Below, piece by piece: positions 48,533 to 57,825 of a stretch of DNA of 64,000 nt. Source of the DNA: Myxococcales bacterium. GTDB taxonomy: Bacteria > Myxococcota_A > SURF-8. The stretch's first letter is position 1; each line of letters starts with the position of its first letter. Under the pieces are notes generated by a model, which saw nothing but the letters and a program-made list of their open reading frames with translations, was not told where the DNA came from and did no database searches. A program made the translations under genes and the position numbers. The stretch is from assembly GCA_003598065.1 (NCBI GenBank), contig QZKR01000028.1, positions 1 through 64,000 on the forward strand. The letters run 5' to 3'.

Positions 48533-51500
48533 ATGTACGCTTGTCGTAACCAAGGCAATCGCGGAACAGCCTTCCGTTTCGGTGTCGTTTTTTTCGCCAT
48601 CTTCCTTCTTGCCGCGTGCGAGACGCAGGTGACCAACGGCGACGAAGGCGACGGCGACGTTTCCGATCTCTGCGGCAACGACCACAAAGACGAAGGCGAG
48701 GTCTGCGACGGTCTCGACCTTGCCGGTCAAGGCTGCGAAGCGCAGGGCTTCGGCCCGGGCCTCCTGGCCTGCCGGCCCGACTGCACGGGTTTCGACACTT
48801 CCACCTGCTCGCCCGCCACGACCTGCGGCAACGATTTCATCGACATGGGCGAATTCTGCGACGGCATGGACTTGGGCGGCCAGTCCTGCGTGACGCTGGG
48901 TTTCGGCCCCGGCGCGCTGTCCTGCAAACTCGATTGCCTCGACTACGACCGCAGCCAGTGCCGCGCCCCCGTGACCTGCGGCAACGGCCGGCGCGACGGC
49001 GCGGAGCTGTGCGACGACGGCGACCTGAACGGCGCGACCTGCCAGACGCTCGGCTTCGGCGGCGGCGAACTCGCCTGTCTGGACAACTGCGGCGACTACG
49101 ACACGAGCGGCTGCGCCGCGTCCCTCCGCTGCGGCAACGGCGAGATCGACGCGGGCGAAACCTGCGACGAAACAGCCCTCGCCGGCCAGACCTGCGAGAG
49201 CTTGGGCTTCGGCGCGGGCGCGCTCGCCTGCCAGACCGACTGCAAGGACTTCGACCGCAGAGGCTGCGGCGCGCCCCTCACCTGCGGCAACGGCGGGGGC
49301 GATGGCGTCGAGGTATGCGACGGCGAGGATCTGGACGGCAAGACCTGCGTCGATCTGGGGTTCACCGGCGGCGAGCTGGCCTGCAACGGGCAATGCACCG
49401 CCTTCGACACCTCCGGATGCACGTCGGGCTGCACGCCCGAATGCGGCGAGCGCGAGTGCGGCCCCGATCCCGTCTGCGGCGAAAGCTGCGGCGACTGCGA
49501 CGAATACTCCACTTGCGACGAGGCCGGCCAGTGCGTCGAAATCTGCAATCTGGATCCGATCGACGCCGACCGGACGCTGACGATCGATCTGAAAACGGCG
49601 GACGTCGTCGCGACGTTCACGCTTGACGGCGAAACGATGCCCGACAACAGCCAAAGCAACGCCCGCGGCTATCTTGTCTTTTCCCGCATCGACAGCGGCG
49701 GCCAGTATTGGGTGGGCGTCGGCGACAAAGGCCAGGCCAGAATAGAAGCGACGATCTTCACCGGCGTCTACGATTTGTTCTTCGAGGGCGGCGGCGAGGA
49801 TTACCAGGACGTCCTTCCCGATCAGAAGATCCTTCTGGAACGCGGCCGGAGCTTTTCGGCCGACGAAACGCTGTCCTTCGATCTCAAGACTATCCGCGTC
49901 TCGGGCGATGTGACGCTGAACGGCCGGACAATGCCCGACAACGATAATTCCAACGAGCGCGGTTACCTGGTGTTCGGCAACCGCGGCACGGGCGACGCCT
50001 ACTGGCTGGGGATCGGCGCCACGGGCGCGGCGCATTACTCGAAGGTCTTTTTCGCCGCCAATTACGACGTGCATTTTTCCGGCGCCGACGAGGACTATCA
50101 AGACGTGCTGCCGGAACAGCGCATCGTGCTGTTTCGCGAGCGGAGCCTGACGCGCGACGCGACGCTGGACGCGGATCTCAAGACCGTCCGCATCGACGGC
50201 GACGTGACGCTCAACGGCCAGGCGATGCCCGACAGCGGCGGCTCCTACGATCGCGGCTGGGTGGTGTTTTCGATTCCGGAAACGGGAAATTCCTACTGGG
50301 TGGGCGTGGGTGCGAACAATGCCGCCGCCTACGAAGCGACCGTCTTCGCCGAAACCTATACTATTCTCTTCGCCGGCGGCGACGACGATTATCAGGACGT
50401 GCTCCCCTATCAGCGGCTGCAGATCGCTGCCGGCCGCGCCTTGACGAGCAACCAGCGGTTCGATATCGACCTGAAAACGGTGCGCGTCAGCGGAACGTTC
50501 ACGCTCGATGGCGAACGGATGCCGGACAGTTCGAACTCCTATGATCGCGGCTACGCGGTATTCACCGGCGCCACGACCGGCTGGTATCACAATATCGGCA
50601 TTGGTGCGAGCGGCCCGGCCTCCTTCGACGAGCGGCTGTTCGCCGACACCTACGACGTTGTCTTCAGTTCCACGGACGACGACTATCAGACCGTTCTCCC
50701 CTATCTGAAAACGCGCGTCGCGAAGGCGCTGGCGCTCAATGCGGATCGCAACCTCTCCTACGATCTGAGGACGGTCCAGATCAGCGGCGCGATCACGCTC
50801 GACGGGCAGACGATGCCCGACAATGGTCTCTCCTCCAACGGGCGCGGCTCCCTGGGCTTTCGTTCGCGGAACGCCGATTCCACGCTATGGCTCAGCATCC
50901 CCGCCACGGGCGCGGCTGTTTACTCGACGGCGCTGTTCGCCGGCGACTACGACATCCTCTATTCGCCGTGGGACCGCGACTACCAGGATGTGACGCCGCT
51001 GGCCAACGTGCAGAGCGGCCGCGCCGTGACGTTCGACGGCAATACGATGCGGAACATCGATCTGACGACGCACCGGCTGTCGCTCACGCTTACCTTGAAC
51101 GGCCAGACGATGCCCGGCAACGGCTCCGAAAACGACCGGGGCAGCCTGGGGCTGACGATGAAGGAGACGGGCGACACCGACTGGCAGGCCGTCGGGATTC
51201 GCGGCGCGGCGAAAATCGACGATCCCGTTTTCGAGGGCGCGTACGACGTGAGGTTTTCGGCTTATGACGCCGACTATCAGAACGTGCTGCCGCCGCAGGA
51301 TATTCTGCTGAAAACGGGCTGCTTCCGCATGGAAAATTGCGAGCTCAATCCGGCCGACCTCAGCGGCGCATGGTACGCCATCCCCTCCGCGCCTTGGTGG
51401 ACGCCGGTGTCTTTGGCGCTCGTCCAAAACGCAGACGGCGCCATAGAAGGCGCCTTCTACAGTTCCGGTTATACCGGCATCGTCTTCAACGGCCGGCGCG

Positions 51501-51655
51501 AGGGAGACAAGGCCAGCTTCGAATTCCAACCTTACTGCCTGGTGCATACGGAAGGGACGTTGTTGAACGGCTGCATGATGACGGGTACGATGGAGGCGCG
51601 CAACTGCGCGAGCACCGTTCCCTTCAGTCAGTTCGTGGCCTTCCGGCTGGAATAG
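48533..51655 (+). CDS. Large lipoprotein with five Myxococcus-type Cys-rich repeats and six tandem ~97-aa repeats
   Basis: Lipobox FLLAAC then NGDEGDGD; repeated CGNxxxDxGExCDGxxLxGxxCxxLGFGxGxLxCxxxCxxxDxxxC; six copies of TLxGxxMPDN...RGxxxF...YWxGxGxxGxA...DYQDVLP. Confidence 0.88.
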   Translation: MYACRNQGNRGTAFRFGVVFFAIFLLAACETQVTNGDEGDGDVSDLCGNDHKDEGEVCDGLDLAGQGCEAQGFGPGLLACRPDCTGFDTSTCSPATTCGNDFIDMGEFCDGMDLGGQSCVTLGFGPGALSCKLDCLDYDRSQCRAPVTCGNGRRDGAELCDDGDLNGATCQTLGFGGGELACLDNCGDYDTSGCAASLRCGNGEIDAGETCDETALAGQTCESLGFGAGALACQTDCKDFDRRGCGAPLTCGNGGGDGVEVCDGEDLDGKTCVDLGFTGGELACNGQCTAFDTSGCTSGCTPECGERECGPDPVCGESCGDCDEYSTCDEAGQCVEICNLDPIDADRTLTIDLKTADVVATFTLDGETMPDNSQSNARGYLVFSRIDSGGQYWVGVGDKGQARIEATIFTGVYDLFFEGGGEDYQDVLPDQKILLERGRSFSADETLSFDLKTIRVSGDVTLNGRTMPDNDNSNERGYLVFGNRGTGDAYWLGIGATGAAHYSKVFFAANYDVHFSGADEDYQDVLPEQRIVLFRERSLTRDATLDADLKTVRIDGDVTLNGQAMPDSGGSYDRGWVVFSIPETGNSYWVGVGANNAAAYEATVFAETYTILFAGGDDDYQDVLPYQRLQIAAGRALTSNQRFDIDLKTVRVSGTFTLDGERMPDSSNSYDRGYAVFTGATTGWYHNIGIGASGPASFDERLFADTYDVVFSSTDDDYQTVLPYLKTRVAKALALNADRNLSYDLRTVQISGAITLDGQTMPDNGLSSNGRGSLGFRSRNADSTLWLSIPATGAAVYSTALFAGDYDILYSPWDRDYQDVTPLANVQSGRAVTFDGNTMRNIDLTTHRLSLTLTLNGQTMPGNGSENDRGSLGLTMKETGDTDWQAVGIRGAAKIDDPVFEGAYDVRFSAYDADYQNVLPPQDILLKTGCFRMENCELNPADLSGAWYAIPSAPWWTPVSLALVQNADGAIEGAFYSSGYTGIVFNGRREGDKASFEFQPYCLVHTEGTLLNGCMMTGTMEARNCASTVPFSQFVAFRLE

Positions 51656-51893
51656 CGATACGGCCGGTCCTCAGTCGAACTTTACAGTCTGACAAAAAAT
51701 ACCGAAAAAAAAGACACTTCTTGAAAACCGGCGAATGATTAATTCCCGACAAACGCGGCTGGAGCGGCATTGGCTCGGGATTTGCTTGCATTTTTCTCCA
51801 GGCGTGCAAATAAAAGTCGCAGGCCGCCATCGGATTTACTTCACGGCATGATCGGGGAAGCGAGGGGCGCAGCGCCTCGCAAAGGAAAATAGC

Positions 51894-53414
51894 GTGCGCT
51901 GGAGAAGAGCGAACCTCGCGAAAGCCCGGTTACGAGCGGCGGAATTTCTTCCGTTGCTCCCGGACTGGGTCGGTGTCGGCGCGGCCGCCTGGTTTGTGCT
52001 GGCTTTTCTGATTCTTTCCCTGTTGCGCCTGTCCTATCCGTTCGACATGGAATGGGTCGAGGGCGCGATGGTGGATCAGGTGCGACGCCTGCTTGGCGGC
52101 CATTCGCTCTATGCGCCGCCATCCCTGGAGAACGTGCCCTTTCCCTACACGCCGCTCTACCTCTACCTCGGCGCGCTGCTTTCCCGTTTGCTGGGCGAGG
52201 GATATCCGCCTTTGCGACTGATTTCGATCGCTTCCACAATCGGCTGTTTTGTCCTGCTTTACGCCTTTGTGGCGCGCGAGACCGGGCGCAAGGTCGCCGG
52301 GCTGCTGGCCGCCGGCGCTTTCGCGGCGACGGTCAGGATGAACGCCTACTGGTTCGATCTGGCGCGGGTGGACATGCTGTTTATCGTGCTGATTTTCTGG
52401 GCCTCCTATATCGTTCGTTTCCATGCCCGGCCCTGGCCCTACCTGGCGGCGGGCGGGTTGATCGTCCTGGCTGTTCTCGCCAAACAGACCGCCCTCGGCC
52501 CCGCCGGCGCGCTGATTCTGTATGCCTTGCTGGACCGGCGTCCCGCCGCCTGGTATCTGCTGGGGGCGACCGCCGTCGGGCTGGCCGCCAGCTTGATTAT
52601 GCTGAATGCCGTTTACGGCGGCTGGTTTTGGTATTACACGGTGACCATTCCCGCTCATCACGGCCTGCTGGATTGGCGCCTACGCTACTTCTGGTCGAAC
52701 GACCTGCTGCGCTCGGTGGCTTTTCTTCTGGCGCTGGCGCTGCTGGCGATCGTCCGCCGCTTGCACGGGCCCGCCGCCTGGAGCGGGTTGTTTTACGGCT
52801 TGTTCGTGGCCGCCCTGCTCGTTTGCAGCTATCTGTCGCGCATCAAGTCGGGCGGAGCGAACAATACGCTGATTCCGCTGCACCTGGGCATGGCCCTGCT
52901 GGCCGGATTGGCGTTCGGGAGGCCGGGCGCGCCGCACGGCGACCCGGGCGACGAGCGATCCGCCATTCTGCCGCGTTTCGCCGTGCTGCTTCTGCTGCTG
53001 CATTTTGCCCAAGGGGCGTATGACCCGCGGTTGTTTCTTCCGCCCGAGGAAGCCCTGGCGGATGGGATGCGCGCCCTCCGCACCCTGCAGGGAATCGAGG
53101 GCGAGGTATGGGCGCCGCGCTATGGCAACTTGGCTTCGCGGCTGGGCAAGGGATTCGGGGCGCACGCCTCGCTCTTGGAAGATACGCTCAGGGAGCCGCA
53201 AACCGCCGAGGAAAATCGACGCCGGTTTTTACAGACGATCCAAGAGCGGCATTACGCCGCCATCGCGATCGACACGCGCGAGATCCCGAATTTCATGAAA
53301 TCGGAAATGCTCGCTCAATACGATCCCACCGGAGCGAAACTCCGCCTCATCATCTGGCAGAACGATTCGGGCTGGACCTTCACCGAAGAACAGGTATACG
53401 AACTCAAACCGTGA
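51894..53414 (+). CDS. Polytopic membrane protein, GT-C glycosyltransferase-like
   Basis: 506 aa; FDMEWVEGAMVDQVRRLLGGHSLYAPPSLENVPFPYTPLYLYLGALLSRLLGEGYPPLRLIS. Confidence 0.7.
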   Translation: MRWRRANLAKARLRAAEFLPLLPDWVGVGAAAWFVLAFLILSLLRLSYPFDMEWVEGAMVDQVRRLLGGHSLYAPPSLENVPFPYTPLYLYLGALLSRLLGEGYPPLRLISIASTIGCFVLLYAFVARETGRKVAGLLAAGAFAATVRMNAYWFDLARVDMLFIVLIFWASYIVRFHARPWPYLAAGGLIVLAVLAKQTALGPAGALILYALLDRRPAAWYLLGATAVGLAASLIMLNAVYGGWFWYYTVTIPAHHGLLDWRLRYFWSNDLLRSVAFLLALALLAIVRRLHGPAAWSGLFYGLFVAALLVCSYLSRIKSGGANNTLIPLHLGMALLAGLAFGRPGAPHGDPGDERSAILPRFAVLLLLLHFAQGAYDPRLFLPPEEALADGMRALRTLQGIEGEVWAPRYGNLASRLGKGFGAHASLLEDTLREPQTAEENRRRFLQTIQERHYAAIAIDTREIPNFMKSEMLAQYDPTGAKLRLIIWQNDSGWTFTEEQVYELKP

Positions 53415-53516
53415 TGGGAAAGGCCGGGATAGAAGTCGCCAAAGCGGGGATTTGCCCATTCCGGGCAGTTGTGGCACGCTGACTGCAATAAGCATCGCCC
53501 GGACAAGGTGAACACC

Positions 53517-53999
53517 ATGGCCTATCGCTTCTGTCCCCAATGCGGCCGGCCGCTCGCCGAGCGCGAGGAAAGCGGCCGCGTGCGTCTCGCCTGCCCCGAC
53601 CCGGCCTGCGGCTTCATTTACTACGACAATCCCTTGCCCGTTGTGGCGGCGATCGTCGAGCACGAAGGGAACGTGATCCTTGTGCGCAGCAAGGGCTGGC
53701 CGGAAAAACTTTTCGGACTGGTGACGGGCTTTCTGGAGCGCGACGAGTCGCCGGAGGAAGGCGTCTTGCGCGAGCTGCGCGAGGAATTGAATCTGGAAGG
53801 GGAGATCGTTTCGTTCGTCGGCGTTTATCCCTTCACGCCGCGCAATCAGGTGGTCATCGCCTACCATATCCGCGCAACGGGAAAGATCGCGCTTGGCGAG
53901 GAATTGGAGGCCTGCAAGGCCATCCCGCCCGAAAAGCTTCGACCCTGGCCGATGGGGACCGGTCTGGCGGTGCGTGACTGGCTCAAGGCTCGGGTTTAA
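53517..53999 (+). CDS. NUDIX hydrolase with N-terminal zinc ribbon
   Basis: FCPQCGRPL...CPDPACGFIYYDNP; Nudix box GFLERDESPEEGVLRELREELNLEG. Confidence 0.95.
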   Translation: MAYRFCPQCGRPLAEREESGRVRLACPDPACGFIYYDNPLPVVAAIVEHEGNVILVRSKGWPEKLFGLVTGFLERDESPEEGVLRELREELNLEGEIVSFVGVYPFTPRNQVVIAYHIRATGKIALGEELEACKAIPPEKLRPWPMGTGLAVRDWLKARV

Positions 54000-54271
54000 T
54001 GAAGATACCCGCCGGTGTCCGGCGGATTGTCGGACCTGTCAATCAAGCTTTACATCGATCAAGGAGAAAAGCGGCTGTAATCGGCCTCGATGGCGAGCCT
54101 TTTCGAGACCGTTTAGCGACTCTTGAAATTTTAAAATATCTTTTCTTATTATGCAGTTAAAGTCATTCCTGGTATTCGGCGGTGAATTCTAAGAAACGGT
54201 TGGCACACTGTTTGCGGATTGCATGACATGGAGTCGTGATTAGGGCAAAACAGGCAAAAGGGAGGTGTTCC

Positions 54272-55636
54272 ATGAAACGGACGCGCAGGGCGCTGCTGAC
54301 GCTCGCGATTATGCTTGGAGTATTGGCTTTGCTGGCAGGTTGCGAGACGACCCCGGATGACGCCGACGGCGACGCGGTCGAGGGCGACGGCGATGCGGAG
54401 GAAACCGACGGGGACGGCGACACCGCAGAGCAGGATGGCGACATGATGGATGGAGACGCCACGGATGGCGATGCCGCCGATGGCGACGCCACGGATGGCG
54501 ACGCCACGGACGGCGATGCTACGGATGGCGATGCCGCCGATGGCGACGCGACGGATGGCGACGCCGCCGACGGCGACGCGACGGATGGCGACGCCGCCGA
54601 CGGCGACGCGACGGATGGCGACGCCGCCGACGGCGATCTTGAAGACACGGATGGAGACGTTGAAACGGAACAGGTGGAAGACGACGGGGAGGAAGGCGAG
54701 ACGGCGCAGAACCTCGGGACCAATCCGCTATACAGCGAGTGCGGCGGTTTCCCGGTTTCGGGAGGGAAGGATATTGTCCCGCCTCAGGACGAAAACTGCC
54801 GTGATGAGCGCCTGATCTGGACGTACGACCCCGGCACGGAGACGATCAGCTTCCTCAATCAGAACATCTGGTTGAACTGCTGCGGCGAACATGAAATCAC
54901 GATCACCTACGAGGAAGCGGAGGGCGTTTACGTAATTCATGAAATCGACCGCCCCGAGGGGGAAGGAGGCCGTTGCGACTGCGATTGCTTCTTCGACATG
55001 GCGATCGACCTGCCCGGCATCGTTCCGGAAGTCGGGCGAGAAGAGCCGCCGCAGCCGGTCATTTTTATCCGCATCGAGCGGCAGGCCACCGACGAGGGCG
55101 TCGAGCCGGCGGTTGTCACGCAGGGCACGATTATGTACATGAACCTTTACGGCGACGTGCTGATCGAGGAAAATATCGGCTATTGCGACGAGCCGCAAGC
55201 GGTGGGCAGCAATCCGGCCCTCAGCGATTGCGGCGGCTTCCCGGGCGGGCGCAGCATAACTTCGGAATGTGAGGACGAGATGCTCTCCTGGAGCTACGAC
55301 GCCGAAAGCTTCACGGTCTCTTTCTTCAACATCAACGCGCATCTCAATTGCTGCGGCGACCACGCGATCGAAGTTTTCTACAACGGCGGCGACGGCCTTT
55401 TCACGATCCAGGAGACCGACGCTCCGGAAAACGGGTCGGATCGCTGTTTCTGCGAGTGCCTTTTCGATTTCGCCATCGACGTGGCGAACGTCTCGGGCAT
55501 GATGCCGGTCGAACTGCTGCGCGACGTCACCGACGACGATCAGCCGGCGCTTCCGCTTTGGTCTGGAACCATCGACCTCACGGAGGGGTATGGGGATATC
55601 CTGATCCAGGAAAATGCGGGCGAGTGCGATCCGTAA
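54272..55636 (+). CDS. DGD-repeat lipoprotein with two tandem Cys-rich domains of unknown function
   Basis: Lipobox LALLAGC; DGD array; duplicated CGGFP...LNCCGxHxI...IxExDxPE...RCxCxCxFDxAID; GGAGG RBS. Confidence 0.88.
   Translation: MKRTRRALLTLAIMLGVLALLAGCETTPDDADGDAVEGDGDAEETDGDGDTAEQDGDMMDGDATDGDAADGDATDGDATDGDATDGDAADGDATDGDAADGDATDGDAADGDATDGDAADGDLEDTDGDVETEQVEDDGEEGETAQNLGTNPLYSECGGFPVSGGKDIVPPQDENCRDERLIWTYDPGTETISFLNQNIWLNCCGEHEITITYEEAEGVYVIHEIDRPEGEGGRCDCDCFFDMAIDLPGIVPEVGREEPPQPVIFIRIERQATDEGVEPAVVTQGTIMYMNLYGDVLIEENIGYCDEPQAVGSNPALSDCGGFPGGRSITSECEDEMLSWSYDAESFTVSFFNINAHLNCCGDHAIEVFYNGGDGLFTIQETDAPENGSDRCFCECLFDFAIDVANVSGMMPVELLRDVTDDDQPALPLWSGTIDLTEGYGDILIQENAGECDP
54440..54645. 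repeat. 15/30-bp minisatellite encoding the DGD tract
   Basis: CGGCGACGCGACGGATGGCGACGCCGCCGA identical at 54571-54600 and 54601-54630; one mismatch at 54541-54570. Confidence 0.93.
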
Positions 55637-55660
55637 GCTAGCTGGCTTTGGTTGCAAAGG

Positions 55661-55688
55661 ACGGGCCGGGCGCAACCCGGCCCGTTTT
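55661..55688. terminator. Intrinsic terminator between convergent DGD lipoprotein genes
   Basis: ACGGGCCGGG-CGCAA-CCCGGCCCGT-TTT. Confidence 0.85.
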
Positions 55689-57529
55689 CATTCTCCCACC
55701 TTCGTCCACCGCCCCATCCAGTACGCGCCTCGGAAATCGACGCCGGGAAGCAGGGCCCCCGGACCGTCGCCGCCGTTGGGCTCGTAGGGATTGCTGCGCC
55801 ACTCGAAGTTGCTCGGCCGCCGGATCGCCTTGGGAACCGGCTGGTCGCAGACGGTCGAACCCTTGCGCCCGCCCTCGTTATAAACGTTCACCGTCGTTCC
55901 GTCGTTGAGCACGCAGACGCCGCTTTCCAGTTCCGCGTCGTCGCAGTTCTCGACCGGATAGGCGAAGTACGGCGGCTCGGGGAAGACGGAAAGCGTCTCC
56001 ACCGCGTCGGCCAGGGCGAGGGCGTCCGCCTCGCCGCCGGTCGCCGGGCCGTAGGCCGTGCCGTCCAGCATCGTCGAGATGACGACGAAATCGTAGAGCG
56101 CCATGTTGGCCCCGACGGGCGTGAAATCCTTGCCGGGGATGTCGTAGAGCTGGCTCCAGGCGGCCTCGCGGATCTTCTCCCGCGCCTCGGGATCCTTGAT
56201 GTAGCGGTAGGCGAGCCAGGCGGAGATCATCGCCATGTTGTAGTTCGAGTAGTTGGAGGACTTGTCCATGGCGATGTAGATCATGTCCTCCAGGGCGATC
56301 GTCGGCAGGCCGCGTTCGGCGATGAGCCGGTCGTACAGATAGGTCTCCTGCGCCGGATCGTCGGCGGCGTAGGTGTAGGCGGCGACGATGCCCAGGGCCA
56401 TCATGGCGTAGAAGCCGTTGTTGAAGCCCGGCGAGTAAAGATCGCGCTCGATGGAGTGCTCGTTGATGTAGCCGTGGAAGGTGATCCGCCCGTCGGCGTC
56501 GGGGAACTCCAGGTCGTAGCCGGACTCGCGCACCACCTGCAGCGCGGCGAGCACGCCCGAGGCGTCCTGACGGAGGCGCGCTTTCATTTCGTCCGAGAAA
56601 GCGGGATCGTCGCGGATGACTTCGTAGCCGATGGCGATGGCCAGCGCCCAGCCGAGCATCATGTCGCGGCTGCAGGAATCCTCCCAGTAATAGTCGGGAT
56701 ACTGGCCGCTGACGTCCTCGCGCCAGGCTCCGTTGTTTTTCTCCTCCGGCAGGGGATTTCCCTGCTCGTCGAACAGCGGCACGGGCACGACCGATTCGGC
56801 GAAACCCGGCACGCCCTTCTTGACGAAGCCGCGCGCCACGACGCCCGGCGCGCCGCCGACCGCGAAAGCGATGTGCATGGCGTCCAGCGAACGCTGCAAT
56901 TGCGCGCGGGCGACGTCCACCTCGCCGCAGTCGGCCCCTTCGCCGCGCAGGACCGAGTAGCGCATGGCGTCCGCCATGATGCCGAAGCCGGCGTAGAGTC
57001 CGGCCACCTTCTGCCAGCCGTCGATCGCCGACTCCGGCTCGGGTCCGCCGGAGAACGTCGCGAAGTCCCAGGAATCGTCCTCGCGCAGGAAGCGCGTCAG
57101 CAGATCGCGCTTCTCGACGCTGGTTTCCAGGACGGAGGCGTCTACATTGACCGCCATCGGCTTGGCGTTGAAGACGTGGAACTGCCGGTCGTACTGCCGC
57201 GCCAGATGGGCGAGCGTCGCGTCGTGGCCGTCCTCCAGCGGGCCGGGCAAAAGATGCGCGCCGCCGGGCTGATTCGTATCGCAGTCGGGCCAGGGCTCGG
57301 TATAGGGCGGCAGGTCGCGCCAGGCCGGCTGTTCCGGCTCGGCGTCTCCGTCCGTGTCGCCGTCCGTTTCGGCGGATTCTTGCTCATCGCCTTCGGACGC
57401 TTCATCCTCATCGCCATCGGCGGCGTCGCCGTCCGGGGTCGATTCCTCCTCGGCGCAACCGACGAAAAGCAGAATCAGCGCCAGGGCGGCCAGCGCGAGA
57501 AAAGGCCTCCAAAGCCGCGAGCAATTCAT
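55688..57529 (-). CDS. DGD-repeat lipoprotein with large, probably helical, domain of unknown function
   Basis: Lipobox LLFVGC; short DGD tract; 613 aa. Confidence 0.82.
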   Translation of the reverse strand: MNCSRLWRPFLALAALALILLFVGCAEEESTPDGDAADGDEDEASEGDEQESAETDGDTDGDAEPEQPAWRDLPPYTEPWPDCDTNQPGGAHLLPGPLEDGHDATLAHLARQYDRQFHVFNAKPMAVNVDASVLETSVEKRDLLTRFLREDDSWDFATFSGGPEPESAIDGWQKVAGLYAGFGIMADAMRYSVLRGEGADCGEVDVARAQLQRSLDAMHIAFAVGGAPGVVARGFVKKGVPGFAESVVPVPLFDEQGNPLPEEKNNGAWREDVSGQYPDYYWEDSCSRDMMLGWALAIAIGYEVIRDDPAFSDEMKARLRQDASGVLAALQVVRESGYDLEFPDADGRITFHGYINEHSIERDLYSPGFNNGFYAMMALGIVAAYTYAADDPAQETYLYDRLIAERGLPTIALEDMIYIAMDKSSNYSNYNMAMISAWLAYRYIKDPEAREKIREAAWSQLYDIPGKDFTPVGANMALYDFVVISTMLDGTAYGPATGGEADALALADAVETLSVFPEPPYFAYPVENCDDAELESGVCVLNDGTTVNVYNEGGRKGSTVCDQPVPKAIRRPSNFEWRSNPYEPNGGDGPGALLPGVDFRGAYWMGRWTKVGE

Positions 57530-57669
57530 GGCTTCATCCTCCGCAAGAATTCAGACACACAAGATCGACCATCGGCCAGAGTTTCGCAAACTCCGCGCCG
57601 CTTGGCAAGTTGACGATGGGAAATAGCTGCGGTTTGCCTCCTTGATGATGCTCTTCGTCCGGCGCTTAG

Positions 57670-57742
57670 CGCCTATCCCAATAAGGCGACGATCCTGGAC
57701 AAGGGGCTTAAGCCCCTTGTCTAGCCTATTTGAGATGGGCGC
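57670..57742. repeat. Compound palindrome: perfect 24-bp GACAAGGGGCTTAAGCCCCTTGTC flanked by imperfect inverted arms
   Basis: Central palindrome 57698-57721; arms gcgcctatcccaataaggc / gcctatttgagatgggcgc. Confidence 0.8.
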
Positions 57743-57825
57743 TTAATGGGAATTGCTGCGGCGCGGCCAAGTTTGCTATACTTTTTCATCCGCCAAGCCC
57801 TGTTTTTGGACGAGGAGGTCGGGTC

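Noticed and set aside
54440-54645. CRISPR-like array or non-coding satellite
   Set aside because: In-frame coding repeat (DGDAT/DGDAA) with no spacers
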